Shown in pieces: positions 1 through 7,699 of a stretch of DNA of 28,708 nt (the first letter of the stretch is position 1; each line of letters opens with the position of its first letter). The position numbers and the translations under genes are program-made. This DNA is from RUG14199 sp964629225 (GTDB taxonomy: Bacteria > Bacillota > Clostridia > Oscillospirales > CAG-272): NCBI GenBank assembly GCA_964629225.1, contig CAZVQC010000024.1, positions 1 to 28,708 on the forward strand. Direction: 5' to 3'. The notes under the pieces were generated by a model. That model was not told where the DNA came from. It searched no databases and worked only from the letters and a program-made list of their open reading frames with translations.

Positions 1-56
1 CTCTCGCTGTACCGCCACCTTACATAAATACTTCGTTATCGCACCTCGGCTAAAGA
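1..56 (+). repeat. Dispersed intergenic repeat R4, copy a
   Basis: The segment at 4-16 (TCGCTGTACCGCC) recurs exactly in reverse complement at 18947-18959. A CCTCGGCT block follows about 27 bases later here and about 33 bases later in the other copy. In that copy the parts fold into hairpins behind the transketolase operon. This copy lies at the window edge and may be incomplete. Similarity outside the two blocks is loose, so the family assignment is tentative. Confidence 0.35.
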
Positions 57-90
57 GAACCCGCTCTTGTTTGAAAGCTTCAAAAATACC

Positions 91-118
91 AAAACGCCGG
101 ATCGATCCGGCGTTTTTT
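91..118. terminator. Bidirectional rho-independent terminator
   Basis: A perfect palindrome spans 91-116, centred on ATCGAT, with a GC-rich stem (CGCCGGAT/ATCCGGCG). It is flanked by A and T runs on either side, so it can act on both strands. It lies about 45 bases beyond the comEC stop on the minus strand and would also stop plus-strand transcription entering from the left. Confidence 0.85.
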
Positions 119-160
119 CATCATTCGTTTTTGCAACACTGCAGCCGGCCGTTCTAGCGG

Positions 161-2407
161 TCACCGATCGCCTTGATACTCCTTGACAAAGGTGCCGTCC
201 GGCGGCAGTACCTCCGCTCCGATAAAAAACTCCGACAAACGGGAGTCTTCGGTGAAAAAGACCTTTTCCGACCCTATCGGAAGCAGGGCAGCTTCCTCGG
301 TGGATATCGGGCGCCTCCCCTCCGTGGCGGCAAAGAGATACGTGGTGCGCTTTCCCGAAAAGGAGGCCGGTATGGCAGAGCCGGATCTGTTGTTTGAAAG
401 GAAGATAACGTCCCTGTAGGCAGTTTCAAAGGTGATCACCGAGGGAAAACGGGTGTGTTTTCGGTATTCAACAGTCAATGTGATGTTTTCCACGGTAACA
501 CTTCCCTCCGTAGGGTCAAAGACCCGCCATTCAAGACCACGCTCCTCTGCGGCACATTTCATCTGCTCAAAGAAGGTCGTCTCCCCGATACCCGGCTTTG
601 CAAAATAGAGCGTTTCCCCTCTCGATTTCGCTACCACTCCATCGAAAAGCTCCTTGCTTGAGGGGCCGTACTTCGTAAAGACCAGCGCATCCGGGTCGAT
701 GATGCAACGGTTTCTAAGTTCAGTCACGCAGCCGTAGTAATCCGCCGTCTGGCCACCTCCGCAGTCCACTGCGACCGTAACACCGTCACAAACGAGAGCT
801 ATCATCTCCCCATCCTCCGAACCGGTGCGGATAATTACCGTTTTTCCGTCGTGGTTCCCGCTCCACACCGAGGCACCCACTCCGTAAAAAGCAATGAGTA
901 CCGCCATTAAGGAAGCCGAAATGATGCGGACCGTTTTCTTTTTGGCAAGAACGAGGATGACCGTCACCACCGCAAGCAGTATCACTATTGCCTCGGAAAA
1001 CGGATATTTCAGTGAGACCGACGTGCTACCGCTTCCCGCAAGGCGCTCGGAAAGCCTCAGCACGAAGGTGATGTATCTGTCACAGACAAAGGATATCACC
1101 GTCGATACCGCGGGAATAGGTGACAGAAGTATCACAAGTATCGCAAGATACATGAGAATGCTGAACATGGGAATGAATATGAGGTTGACGAGCGGCGCTG
1201 CGATCGATGTGATATCGAAATTGAGAAACGCCACGGGAAGAGTAAAAACGCTTGTGATAACGGTGAATATCACCGATGAAAGAATATCAGCCAAAACGGC
1301 GAAAAGATAAGTTCCCTTCTTCAGCTTTTCCACTATCCCGGAGGTCTTAAGGAATCTAACAGCCGCAAGACACCCGGCGTATGCGGAGAAGGAGAGCTGC
1401 ATTCCAAGATCAAAGGCGAAATTCGGTTTCACCGCCAACATGAGGAATCCGCAGACGCCCAAAGAGGTGATACCGTCATAACAAAGCCCGCAAACGCACA
1501 TAAGGGACATGGCAACAGCAAGCACCGCCGCCCTGACCACCGATGCGGAAAAGCCGCACAGCGCCATGTAGAATAACATTAGAGGCACTTGACATATCAT
1601 TATCACCTTCTTGCCAAAGCCGAGGCGTGACATAACAAACGAGAAAGCCGCCGCGATGAAGGAAACGTGCATTCCGCTGATGGCAACAAGGTGAGAGATG
1701 CCTATGCGGGAGAAATCCTCCTTCATAGAGGTCGACATATCGTTCTTGTTCCCTAGAAAGACCGCTTCCGATACCGCCGCCGAATCATCGGAAAGGCTTC
1801 TTTTCAAGATCCGGCACAGTTTCGCATTGAAGAGCTTGATCCGAATGCCGATATCATCGCTCTTTCCCGTCAAAGCAAGTGAGGAACAATCTGCAGAAAA
1901 GACCGCATCCTTTGAGAGATAGTAGTTCCTCTCATCGAAACTTCCGCTTCTCTCAAATTCCTCAATAGTTACGGTGCCGTCAAAGGTATCGCCCGTGGTA
2001 GCCCTTGAATAAGTTCCCATAAGCAAGGTCAGCCTTGCATCCTCACCGTCAACCGTTACGGTGTCAATAAAATAGGTGGAATAACTGCCGCTTGATGAAT
2101 TGACAGCGGTGACGACACCGCTTATCTCATGCTCTCCAAGATATCTGTCAAGACCTGCAAGGTCAAGATCAAAGCACTTGTAGGACCAGATGGCAGAGAC
2201 CGTGATCCCAAGCGATGCAAGAAGTGCTATCTTGAAGAAGTAACCCACTTTCTTTTTCCCGAAAAACACACAAAGAAGCACGAGAAGTGCGGAAAGAACG
2301 GATAAGATAACGGAAAATATCCACCCTCCTCCGCGAACGGCAAAAATGCAAAAAGATATGAAAGCGCAAAGACAAAATATCGCAACAGGCCTCTTTACAA
2401 ACCTCAT
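161..2407 (-). CDS. comEC: ComEC/Rec2 family DNA uptake channel protein, degenerate C-terminal nuclease-like domain
   Basis: ComEC forms the inner-membrane channel for single-stranded DNA during natural transformation. The 748-residue length fits the family. Membrane segments lie at about 8-70. An OB-like DUF4131 region follows (about 85-185), and then the competence domain with the diagnostic LVAISGMHVS motif at 240-249 and many membrane segments up to about 510. The C-terminal 225 residues have the layout of the metallo-beta-lactamase-like domain (AVDCGGGQT, then DALVFTKYG). Where active members carry an HxHxDH zinc site, this protein has KYGPSSKELFDG, so the metal ligands appear lost. The ATG at 2405-2407 follows a GGTGAGG ribosome site and a recognisable promoter. 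The gene stands alone between a terminator and a repeat-rich gap. Family assignment is secure. Whether DNA uptake still works is not known, and no other com genes are in the window. Confidence 0.92.
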   Translation of the reverse strand: MRFVKRPVAIFCLCAFISFCIFAVRGGGWIFSVILSVLSALLVLLCVFFGKKKVGYFFKIALLASLGITVSAIWSYKCFDLDLAGLDRYLGEHEISGVVTAVNSSSGSYSTYFIDTVTVDGEDARLTLLMGTYSRATTGDTFDGTVTIEEFERSGSFDERNYYLSKDAVFSADCSSLALTGKSDDIGIRIKLFNAKLCRILKRSLSDDSAAVSEAVFLGNKNDMSTSMKEDFSRIGISHLVAISGMHVSFIAAAFSFVMSRLGFGKKVIMICQVPLMLFYMALCGFSASVVRAAVLAVAMSLMCVCGLCYDGITSLGVCGFLMLAVKPNFAFDLGMQLSFSAYAGCLAAVRFLKTSGIVEKLKKGTYLFAVLADILSSVIFTVITSVFTLPVAFLNFDITSIAAPLVNLIFIPMFSILMYLAILVILLSPIPAVSTVISFVCDRYITFVLRLSERLAGSGSTSVSLKYPFSEAIVILLAVVTVILVLAKKKTVRIISASLMAVLIAFYGVGASVWSGNHDGKTVIIRTGSEDGEMIALVCDGVTVAVDCGGGQTADYYGCVTELRNRCIIDPDALVFTKYGPSSKELFDGVVAKSRGETLYFAKPGIGETTFFEQMKCAAEERGLEWRVFDPTEGSVTVENITLTVEYRKHTRFPSVITFETAYRDVIFLSNNRSGSAIPASFSGKRTTYLFAATEGRRPISTEEAALLPIGSEKVFFTEDSRLSEFFIGAEVLPPDGTFVKEYQGDR

Positions 2408-2440
2408 ATCCTCACCGCCCTTCGTGCCGCCTTTTTACTG

Positions 2441-2469
2441 ATTCTATCATATGACAGCACATTTTGCAA
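2441..2469 (-). promoter_or_regulatory. SigA-type promoter of comEC
   Basis: On the minus strand, a -35 box TTGCAA (2464-2469) and a -10 box TAGAAT (2441-2446) are separated by exactly 17 bases. Transcription would start near 2434, about 27 bases before the comEC start codon. Confidence 0.7.
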
Positions 2470-2935
2470 CACAAAGGACAAAATAGGAAGCGGTAAAAAC
2501 AGACACGGTGATCTCGGAATACTGTCGGTGCTCCGCAAAAGGTATTGAGTGTTGCTCCACACAGACGATCGGATCGGTGAGCCCGGTGATGAATGTTGAG
2601 TGTTGAGTAACGCGTCGTTTGAGCGACGTTAAGGTCGTTTTTTGTCCTGCGAAAAGCCGAATTGGCAGATGACGTATCCATCGGCTTCGCCGTCACCGTC
2701 TCGTTGCGGCTCGGTGCCGGGGTTCACCGAAACTAACGTAGTTGGTTTTGGGGGTTAACGATCACGCTCAGGCTCTGACAGTCCACCGGACTGTCATTCA
2801 CTACCTTCGCGCCGCTTCGTTTCACTTCGCTTCCCGAGACAGAGGGGGCTCCGGTGCGGATTTCTTTCACTGTCAACAGTGGTGGAATCATTGCTATGAT
2901 GACGTTCCGGCAGTTGGTGACTCTCTACCGCCCGC
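2470..2935. other. Gene-free, repeat-rich gap
   Basis: No convincing gene is present. Short open frames exist on both strands but have no ribosome sites, no recognisable domains and overlap each other. The stretch includes a GAGTGTTGAGTA-type repetition around 2540-2610, a hairpin near 2610-2632 (CGTCG...CGACG) and several short palindromes. The composition resembles the other repeat-bearing gaps of this window. Confidence 0.6.
2853..2895 (+). repeat. Direct repeat unit 1 inside the intergenic repeat region
   Basis: About 40 bases starting GGTGCGGATTTCTTTCACTG recur at 3073-3113 with roughly 80 percent identity by eye. Each unit contains a small inverted repeat (CACTGTCAACAGTG here). The two units flank repeat R1, suggesting a composite element. 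Confidence 0.6.
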
Positions 2936-3067
2936 GGCACTGCAAAGCGACCTTCGCCCGCTTTATCCGCCGGGGGATGGTGTCTTACCACATGATGAAG
3001 CGGGGACGCCGCACAGATCCCGCTTCCCGAATGCTCGCTCCCCTCGCCGGGAAGCGGGACGCGCGGC
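2936..3067 (+). repeat. Dispersed structured repeat R1, copy A
   Basis: This ~130-base unit begins GGCACTGCAAAGCGACC and ends GCGGGACGCGCGG. It recurs at 19057-19187 (same strand) and 28339-28469 (opposite strand). It has two potential stem-loops: GCAAAGCG pairing with CGCTTT near the start, and CCCGCTTCCC with GGGAAGCGGG near the end. Between them lies the well-conserved CCGCACAGATCCCGCTTCCC. No gene with a ribosome site spans it. The unit is probably a non-coding dispersed repeat. Its function is unknown. Confidence 0.8.
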
Positions 3068-3072
3068 TTCGG

Positions 3073-3113
3073 TGCGGACTCCTTTCACTGACAATAGTGG
3101 TGGGATCGGTGCG
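3073..3113 (+). repeat. Direct repeat unit 2 inside the intergenic repeat region
   Basis: This is the second copy of the unit at 2853-2895 (GGTGCGGACTCCTTTCACTG). It lies immediately after repeat R1 copy A. The small inverted repeat is kept imperfectly (CACTGACAATAGTG). Confidence 0.6.
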
Positions 3114-3240
3114 GCGAGGACAAAAGCCTCCCTCCGGGAGGGAGGCTTGGCGCAGGATCCTCTCCTTACACCATAGTATTCAATTTGTACCGACAATACC
3201 GTTCGTACCGATATTAGTTGCCGAAAAGCACCACAGCGTC

Positions 3241-3312
3241 CCCGTAGATCCCGCAAGCGCTTTTGCGCCGTGGGCGCAAAAGTTCGACTCCATACCGTCC
3301 AAATGGACGGTA
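3241..3312 (+). repeat. Dispersed palindromic repeat R2, copy A
   Basis: The unit contains GTAGATCCCGCAAGCGC followed by a perfect 10-bp stem (CTTTTGCGCC, loop GTG, GGCGCAAAAG; 3260-3282) and a second perfect 8-bp stem (TACCGTCC/GGACGGTA; 3293-3312). A diverged copy lies in opposite orientation at 12013-12076, where the first stem is largely preserved. No coding function is apparent. Confidence 0.7.
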
Positions 3313-3452
3313 CTCCGCTCAGGATGACAGAGGGATGGTTAGCGGCTTCGCCGCGAATTGGAGCGCTTTGCGCAGTGAGGAGTCGGCGCCCCTCCGCTCC
3401 GCTGCCGATTAAGCATGCCGACAAAAAAAGAAAAGCATTCTGTTTTCCGATT

Positions 3453-3482
3453 CAAAAAGCGGCAGGGGGGCTCCCTGCCGCT
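3453..3482 (-). terminator. Rho-independent terminator after the glycine-periodic protein gene
   Basis: On the minus strand the stem AGCGGCAGGG/CCCTGCCGCT is followed by TTTTTG (3453-3457). It sits about 15 bases beyond the stop codon at 3497 and marks the probable end of the mntP operon. A long T-rich run on the other side could make it work on the plus strand too. Confidence 0.85.
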
Positions 3483-3496
3483 GTATTTTTTTATTT

Positions 3497-3787
3497 TTAT
3501 AGCAAATACAATTTGAAGATCATCTTCCCGAGACTCAGCCACGATGGCACGTTTGTATCGAGAAGGTCGGTCACTGTCGTCATATTTGCCGTAGTCGGGT
3601 CCCCGATGTGGCTGTAACTTCCTTTCGCCACCGACTCGCCTATCGCGATCATAGCGTGTGAATGGTCTCCGACGGCGATGTATCTGCCGATGGCAAGGGC
3701 ACCGGACGAGAAGCATCCGACCGAGAGCGCACCAAAGGATACGATCCCCACACTGATAGCCCCCGCTGCAAACAGACCGAGAACCAC
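3497..3787 (-). CDS. Small glycine-periodic hydrophobic repeat protein, 5' end uncertain
   Basis: The 96-residue reading frame starts at a GTG. It shows a strict small-residue/Gly periodicity (GAISVG, GALSVG, GALAIG), giving a hydrophobic repeat or beta-helix-like stretch, and then a polar tail with GDHSHAMIAIGES. Similar glycine-periodic proteins of unknown function occur in Clostridia. The periodic pattern continues upstream of the GTG in the same frame (GIFSLGLLAVG) for about 13 codons back to an in-frame TGA near 3825, with no standard start codon in that part. The true start may therefore be non-canonical, or the 5' end may be damaged. Upstream lies the P-type ATPase gene (190-base gap) and downstream a strong terminator, so it may be the last gene of the mntP operon. 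The GTG start is weakly supported by a GGTAGGG just before it. No function can be assigned. Confidence 0.55.
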   Translation of the reverse strand: MVLGLFAAGAISVGIVSFGALSVGCFSSGALAIGRYIAVGDHSHAMIAIGESVAKGSYSHIGDPTTANMTTVTDLLDTNVPSWLSLGKMIFKLYLL

Positions 3788-3935
3788 AGACCCTACCGCA
3801 AGAAGGCCAAGGGAAAAGATCCCCCTTCACTTTGACGCTCTTTCGACCCGGAAAGGGCGTTTTCCTTTTCTCGTTCTCGGATCTCGGCGGGGTGAAGGGG
3901 TATGCTGTGGATCGTTCCGCGCCCCGTCCGTCTTG

Positions 3936-3975
3936 CCGCACCGCCGTTTTCCGGCACCGTGCGACGGCGGTGCGG
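3936..3975 (-). other. Large hairpin just after the ATPase stop codon
   Basis: An 11-bp perfect stem (CCGCACCGCCG/CGGCGGTGCGG) begins two bases past the ATPase stop. It lacks a T-tract, so it is more likely an mRNA 3'-stabilising or attenuating hairpin than a classical terminator. Confidence 0.55.
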
Positions 3976-3977
3976 TC

Positions 3978-6635
3978 TTATCCGTTGTCGGTATTATTAC
4001 GGCGTTTTCCAAGCCTTCTTTGAAAGAATTTCACAAGCTCCGTTATGGGAATAACGAAGATTCCGAGGCAGACCGCTACGGCATACTCCCTAAAGTTGAC
4101 CTTCGTAAATTCGAAAGCGGCGGCAAGGAAGGGTATCTCGCAGACTGCTGTAGTTGCTACGAAGGATACCACTGCCGAGACAAGAAGGAGCTTATTGGTT
4201 CCCTTCAGGGAAAAGATGCTCTTTCTTTGAGAGCGCATATTGAAGCTGTGGAATATTTCCGAGATGGACAGAGTAAGGAATGCCATCGTCATTCCCGCAT
4301 TGCTCTCTGCGATCTCAAAGCAGCCGGTCTCCATAAAATGACCGATGAAGTAGGAGGCAAGAGTGAGAAGGGTCAAAAGTGCGCCTTGGTAGGCGATATC
4401 GAAGCCCATTCCGTCGGAGAAGATGCCCGCTTTACTGTCTCTGGGGGATCTATCCATAATATCGGGCTCTGCCTTTTCCATTCCGAGGGCAAGCGCCGGA
4501 AAGCAGTCTGTTATCAAATTGATCCAAAGAAGATGGACCGGCTTCAATATCGTGAAACCGAGCAAGGTGGAGACAAAGATACTGAGGACCTCGCTCATAT
4601 TTGAGCCGAGAAGGAACTGGGTAGCTTTTCTTATGTTGTCGTAGATGCGCCGTCCTTCCTCCACCGCACCGACTATAGTGGCGAAATTATCGTCCGCAAG
4701 CACCATATCGGCAACATTTTTGGTAACGTCCGTGCCGGTGATACCCATGCCCACGCCGATGTCTGCGGATTTTATTGAGGGAGCGTCGTTGACTCCGTCT
4801 CCGGTCATGGCGGTAATATATCCCGCCTTCTTCCATGCATTGACTATTCTGGTCTTGTGCTCCGGCTGGACCCTCGCGTAGACACTGATGGAAGAAAGCT
4901 TCTCATCGAACTCCTCATCGCTCATTTCGGAAAGCTCATTTCCCGTAACTGCGATGTTATTATCTTCCAAAATACCAAGCTCTCTTGCTATGGCAGAGGC
5001 GGTGTCCGGATGGTCTCCCGTTATCATGATGGGGCGGATGTTTGCGCGGCGGCATTCCACTATAGCCGCTTTTACCTCCGGACGAACCGGATCTATCATG
5101 CCGCACAGCCCCACAAAGCAAAGGTCGCATTCGATCTTTTCCGCCGCCGTATCGGCAGGGAGCACGGGGAGAGCTTTTTCCGCCACCGCCAAAACTCGCA
5201 GTGCACGGTCAGCCATCTCCTTGTTTGCGGCGGCGACCGATCTGCGATACTCATCGGTCATGGGAACTGGAATACCTTTTTCAAGGCGGTGGGTACAGCG
5301 TTCTATCACAACGTCCGGGGCACCCTTTGTTATTTGAATTATCCCATTTTGGGATGAATGCAAAGTAGACATCATCTTTCTCATGGAGTCAAAAGGTGCT
5401 TCACCAACTCTCGGAAGTTCCTTTTTGAGACCGTTTTTGGGAAGGCCCAGCTTCAAAGCCCACGCCACCAGCGCTGCCTCCGTAGGTTCTCCCGTAACGG
5501 TGCCGTCCTCGGCGCATTCCGCGTCACTGCAAAGCGCCATGTCCCTTGCCGCACGCTTCTCATCCTCGGTGAAGGAATCGGAAACGGTCATCTTGTTCTG
5601 TGTCAGTGTTCCCGTCTTGTCGGAACAGATTATCTGTGCCGATCCTAAGGTCTCAACGGCGGTAAGCTTTCTTATGACCGCATTCTTTTTCGACATATTG
5701 GTCACTCCGATTGAGAGCACCACCGTCACCACTGCGGCAAGGCCCTCCGGTATCGCCGCTACCGCAAGAGACACAGCCACCATAAAGGAGTTTATGATGG
5801 GCTCAAAAGCAAGGGAACCGGCTTTGATGAGCTGCACTGCGAAGATAATGACGCAGATAGCGAGCACGAGCTTCGTCAGTATCCCGGAAAGCTCCGACAG
5901 TTTCATCTGCAAAGGTGTTTTGGAGTCCTTCGCTTCCGACAGAGCGCCGGCGATCTTTCCCATCTCCGTGGACATTCCCGTCTCACACACTACGGCGCGA
6001 GCACGGCCGTAGACCACGGTAGAGCCCATGTAGACCATGTTTTTTCGGTCTCCGAGGGGCACTCTGCCCTTTTCGTTTTCGGGGATCATGATATCCGCCG
6101 TTTTCAAAACGGGAAGGGACTCTCCCGTAAGGGCGGCTTCCTCGGTCTTGAAGGCGGCACACTCAATGATCCTCGCATCTGCGGGGACTGCGTCTCCCGC
6201 TTCAAGAAGGATCACATCTCCGGGAACCAGATACTCGCTCTCCACCGTGGTAAGTTCCCCGTCTCGAAATACTTTTGAAGTCGCCGCCGACATCTTTTGA
6301 AGGGCTTCTATGGCCTTTTCCGCCTTGCTCTCTTGGAAAACGCCCAAAACGGCGTTGATGATTACTACGGCTAGAATTATGAAAACATCGGCAAAGCTCT
6401 CGTTTTCGAAAGCCGATACCGCTCCGCTTACGGCGGCGGCAGCAAGAAGAACGATTATCATCGGATCGGCAAGCTGATTTAAGAACCGCTTTACAAGCGA
6501 GTCTTTTTTTGCTTCCTCAAGACGGTTCCTTCCGAAGCGTTCAAGTCGTCTCTCGGCCTCGGATCTGTTAAGTCCCGCCTCGGTTGCCGAAAGGCTGTCA
6601 AGGACCTGCTCTGTTTTTTCTTTGTAATGCTCCAT
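3978..6635 (-). CDS. P2A-type cation-transporting ATPase (Ca2+ and/or Mn2+ export)
   Basis: This is a full-length 885-residue P-type ATPase that uses ATP to pump divalent cations out of the cytoplasm. Visible in order: cation-ATPase N domain (about 1-60), actuator TGES (170-173), M4 PEGL (296-299), phosphorylation site DKTGT (339-343), nucleotide-binding KGAP (437-440) and hinge GDGVNDAP (612-619). The C-terminal membrane domain has SNMSEV (N679, E682) and NLITD (N706, D710). E297, N679, E682, N706 and D710 correspond to the Ca2+-coordinating residues of SERCA-type pumps, so a Ca2+/Mn2+ type is expected. The ATG lies one base past the mntP stop, so the two genes are co-transcribed behind a yybP-ykoY manganese-sensing leader. 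That context favours a Mn2+ or mixed Ca2+/Mn2+ exporter, as inferred for other riboswitch-linked P-type ATPases. Substrate is inferred, family is certain. Confidence 0.93.
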   Translation of the reverse strand: MEHYKEKTEQVLDSLSATEAGLNRSEAERRLERFGRNRLEEAKKDSLVKRFLNQLADPMIIVLLAAAAVSGAVSAFENESFADVFIILAVVIINAVLGVFQESKAEKAIEALQKMSAATSKVFRDGELTTVESEYLVPGDVILLEAGDAVPADARIIECAAFKTEEAALTGESLPVLKTADIMIPENEKGRVPLGDRKNMVYMGSTVVYGRARAVVCETGMSTEMGKIAGALSEAKDSKTPLQMKLSELSGILTKLVLAICVIIFAVQLIKAGSLAFEPIINSFMVAVSLAVAAIPEGLAAVVTVVLSIGVTNMSKKNAVIRKLTAVETLGSAQIICSDKTGTLTQNKMTVSDSFTEDEKRAARDMALCSDAECAEDGTVTGEPTEAALVAWALKLGLPKNGLKKELPRVGEAPFDSMRKMMSTLHSSQNGIIQITKGAPDVVIERCTHRLEKGIPVPMTDEYRRSVAAANKEMADRALRVLAVAEKALPVLPADTAAEKIECDLCFVGLCGMIDPVRPEVKAAIVECRRANIRPIMITGDHPDTASAIARELGILEDNNIAVTGNELSEMSDEEFDEKLSSISVYARVQPEHKTRIVNAWKKAGYITAMTGDGVNDAPSIKSADIGVGMGITGTDVTKNVADMVLADDNFATIVGAVEEGRRIYDNIRKATQFLLGSNMSEVLSIFVSTLLGFTILKPVHLLWINLITDCFPALALGMEKAEPDIMDRSPRDSKAGIFSDGMGFDIAYQGALLTLLTLASYFIGHFMETGCFEIAESNAGMTMAFLTLSISEIFHSFNMRSQRKSIFSLKGTNKLLLVSAVVSFVATTAVCEIPFLAAAFEFTKVNFREYAVAVCLGIFVIPITELVKFFQRRLGKRRNNTDNG

Positions 6636-6636
6636 G

Positions 6637-7221
6637 TCAAATGATTCCTTTTATGAAGATCTCGATACCTATTAGTATCAAAATTGCTCCGCCAAGCATC
6701 TGCGCCTTATTTGAAAGCCACGTGCCGAACTTCTTACCGATGAGAAGGCCGGCGATGCAGATGACGAAGGTGACGGCGGCAATGATAAGAGACGACAGAA
6801 GTGCCGGCATAAAGCTGTACTCGGCAATGGTGAATCCAACGGACAAAGCATCGATGGAAGTGGCTATTCCCTGAACTATGAGAGACCAAAATCCGACGCC
6901 TCCCGCAGTCTCTGTCTCTCCCTTTTTGCGGATTCCCTCTATAAGCATCTTGCCGCCGATAAAAAGAAGCAAGAACAGAGCGATCCATGGGATGAATTTT
7001 TCAAGAGCGGAAAACCTCTCTGCGGCAAAGGTGATAAGAAACCAGCCCACCATAGGCATCAAGGCTTGGAAAAAGCCGAACGTCCCCGCAATGCCCGTCA
7101 TCTTGAATTTACCCATTTTCGGCTCGTTCAATCCGTTTGCCATGGAAACTGAAAAGGCATCCATCGCAAGCCCAATTCCCAAAAGGATGCTGTTTGAGAA
7201 AAACAGCAGATCGTAAGTCAT
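6637..7221 (-). CDS. mntP: Manganese efflux pump MntP
   Basis: The 194-residue integral membrane protein exports Mn2+ from the cytoplasm. It has the six-helix MntP (DUF204) layout as two related halves, each with a conserved acidic membrane motif: GLAMDAFSVSM near residue 20 and TSIDALSVGF near residue 123. The length matches the family (about 185-195). The ATG follows ACGGAGGTACAT, a strong ribosome site. A yybP-ykoY aptamer and a consensus promoter lie directly upstream, matching the classic riboswitch control of mntP, in which Mn2+ binding raises expression. The stop is one base ahead of the P-type ATPase start, giving a two-exporter operon. Confidence 0.94.
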   Translation of the reverse strand: MTYDLLFFSNSILLGIGLAMDAFSVSMANGLNEPKMGKFKMTGIAGTFGFFQALMPMVGWFLITFAAERFSALEKFIPWIALFLLLFIGGKMLIEGIRKKGETETAGGVGFWSLIVQGIATSIDALSVGFTIAEYSFMPALLSSLIIAAVTFVICIAGLLIGKKFGTWLSNKAQMLGGAILILIGIEIFIKGII

Positions 7222-7298
7222 ATGTACCTCCGTAATATGAAAACAAAAATGACCCGCGCAGACACCGGTCCGCTCGGATCATAAAAGACGTATCTCCC

Positions 7299-7412
7299 GT
7301 GAAAGGACAGACCCGTGGCGCGCGGCACATGAGTCTCGCAATTTGAAACAAGCCAGACAGAAGTCGGTATGTTGACTTGTTACGCCGAAAGGCGCTCGCT
7401 ACTCCCTCACAG
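7299..7412 (-). promoter_or_regulatory. yybP-ykoY manganese riboswitch upstream of mntP
   Basis: Read on the minus strand, the leader contains GTGAGGGAGTAGC at its 5' side and GCGAGACTCATG then GCCGCGCGCC further on. It closes with CCTTTCAC, which can pair with GTGAGGG (P1). These match the conserved blocks of the yybP-ykoY family, which binds Mn2+ in the loop-loop pocket. The position between a consensus promoter and mntP supports the call. The expression platform (7222-7298) has no obvious strong terminator, so whether control acts on transcription or translation is open. Confidence 0.85.
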
Positions 7413-7429
7413 AGTATTAATGTAGTGTG

Positions 7430-7458
7430 ATTATATCATACAAACCCGGCTTTGTCAA
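7430..7458 (-). promoter_or_regulatory. Consensus SigA promoter of the mntP operon
   Basis: On the minus strand, TTGACA (7453-7458) and TATAAT (7430-7435) are separated by exactly 17 bases, a perfect match to the housekeeping consensus. The start site would be near 7423, about ten bases before the riboswitch. Confidence 0.92.
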
Positions 7459-7699
7459 CAGTTTTTTGCCCCTGCCCCGAACTTTCCGGCAATACCCCGA
7501 CAAACTGGACCGGGTGAGCAAAGTGCCCACAGCCACTCCAAAGCACCCCAAAACGGCACGACCTTGCAGCGCCGCTGCCCTAACGGGCACAGTATTTGAG
7601 CTTTATAGGTCGTCCTCATCGAATTATTTTGCGTATTTACGCAAAGCCGCGATAGATGTGAGACGAAATAGTTGAAAAAAGATAGAAGAAACATTTTTT
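7459..7699. other. Gap without recognisable gene
   Basis: No gene, RNA or strong repeat could be supported. Open frames here are short, lack ribosome sites and resemble nothing recognisable. The stretch separates the mntP promoter from the 3' end of the group II intron remnant. Confidence 0.5.

Noticed and set aside
2850..3320. Possible CRISPR array, because short repeats recur
   Set aside because: The repeats are few, unequal, unevenly spaced and dispersed across the window. There are no regular spacers and no cas genes.
2742..3424. Overlapping open frames across the repeat region
   Set aside because: Peptides such as those containing DPASRMLA recur at the other R1 copies in several frames, showing that the similarity comes from the nucleotide repeat and not from a conserved protein.
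3678..4604. Plus-strand open frame (308 codons) opposite the small repeat protein and the ATPase 3' end
   Set aside because: Antisense to the P-type ATPase, no ribosome site, low-complexity composition and no family resemblance.
7222..7298. Intrinsic terminator as the expression platform of the mntP riboswitch
   Set aside because: A T-rich run follows a GACC/GGTC pairing, but the stem is too short and weak to claim as a terminator.
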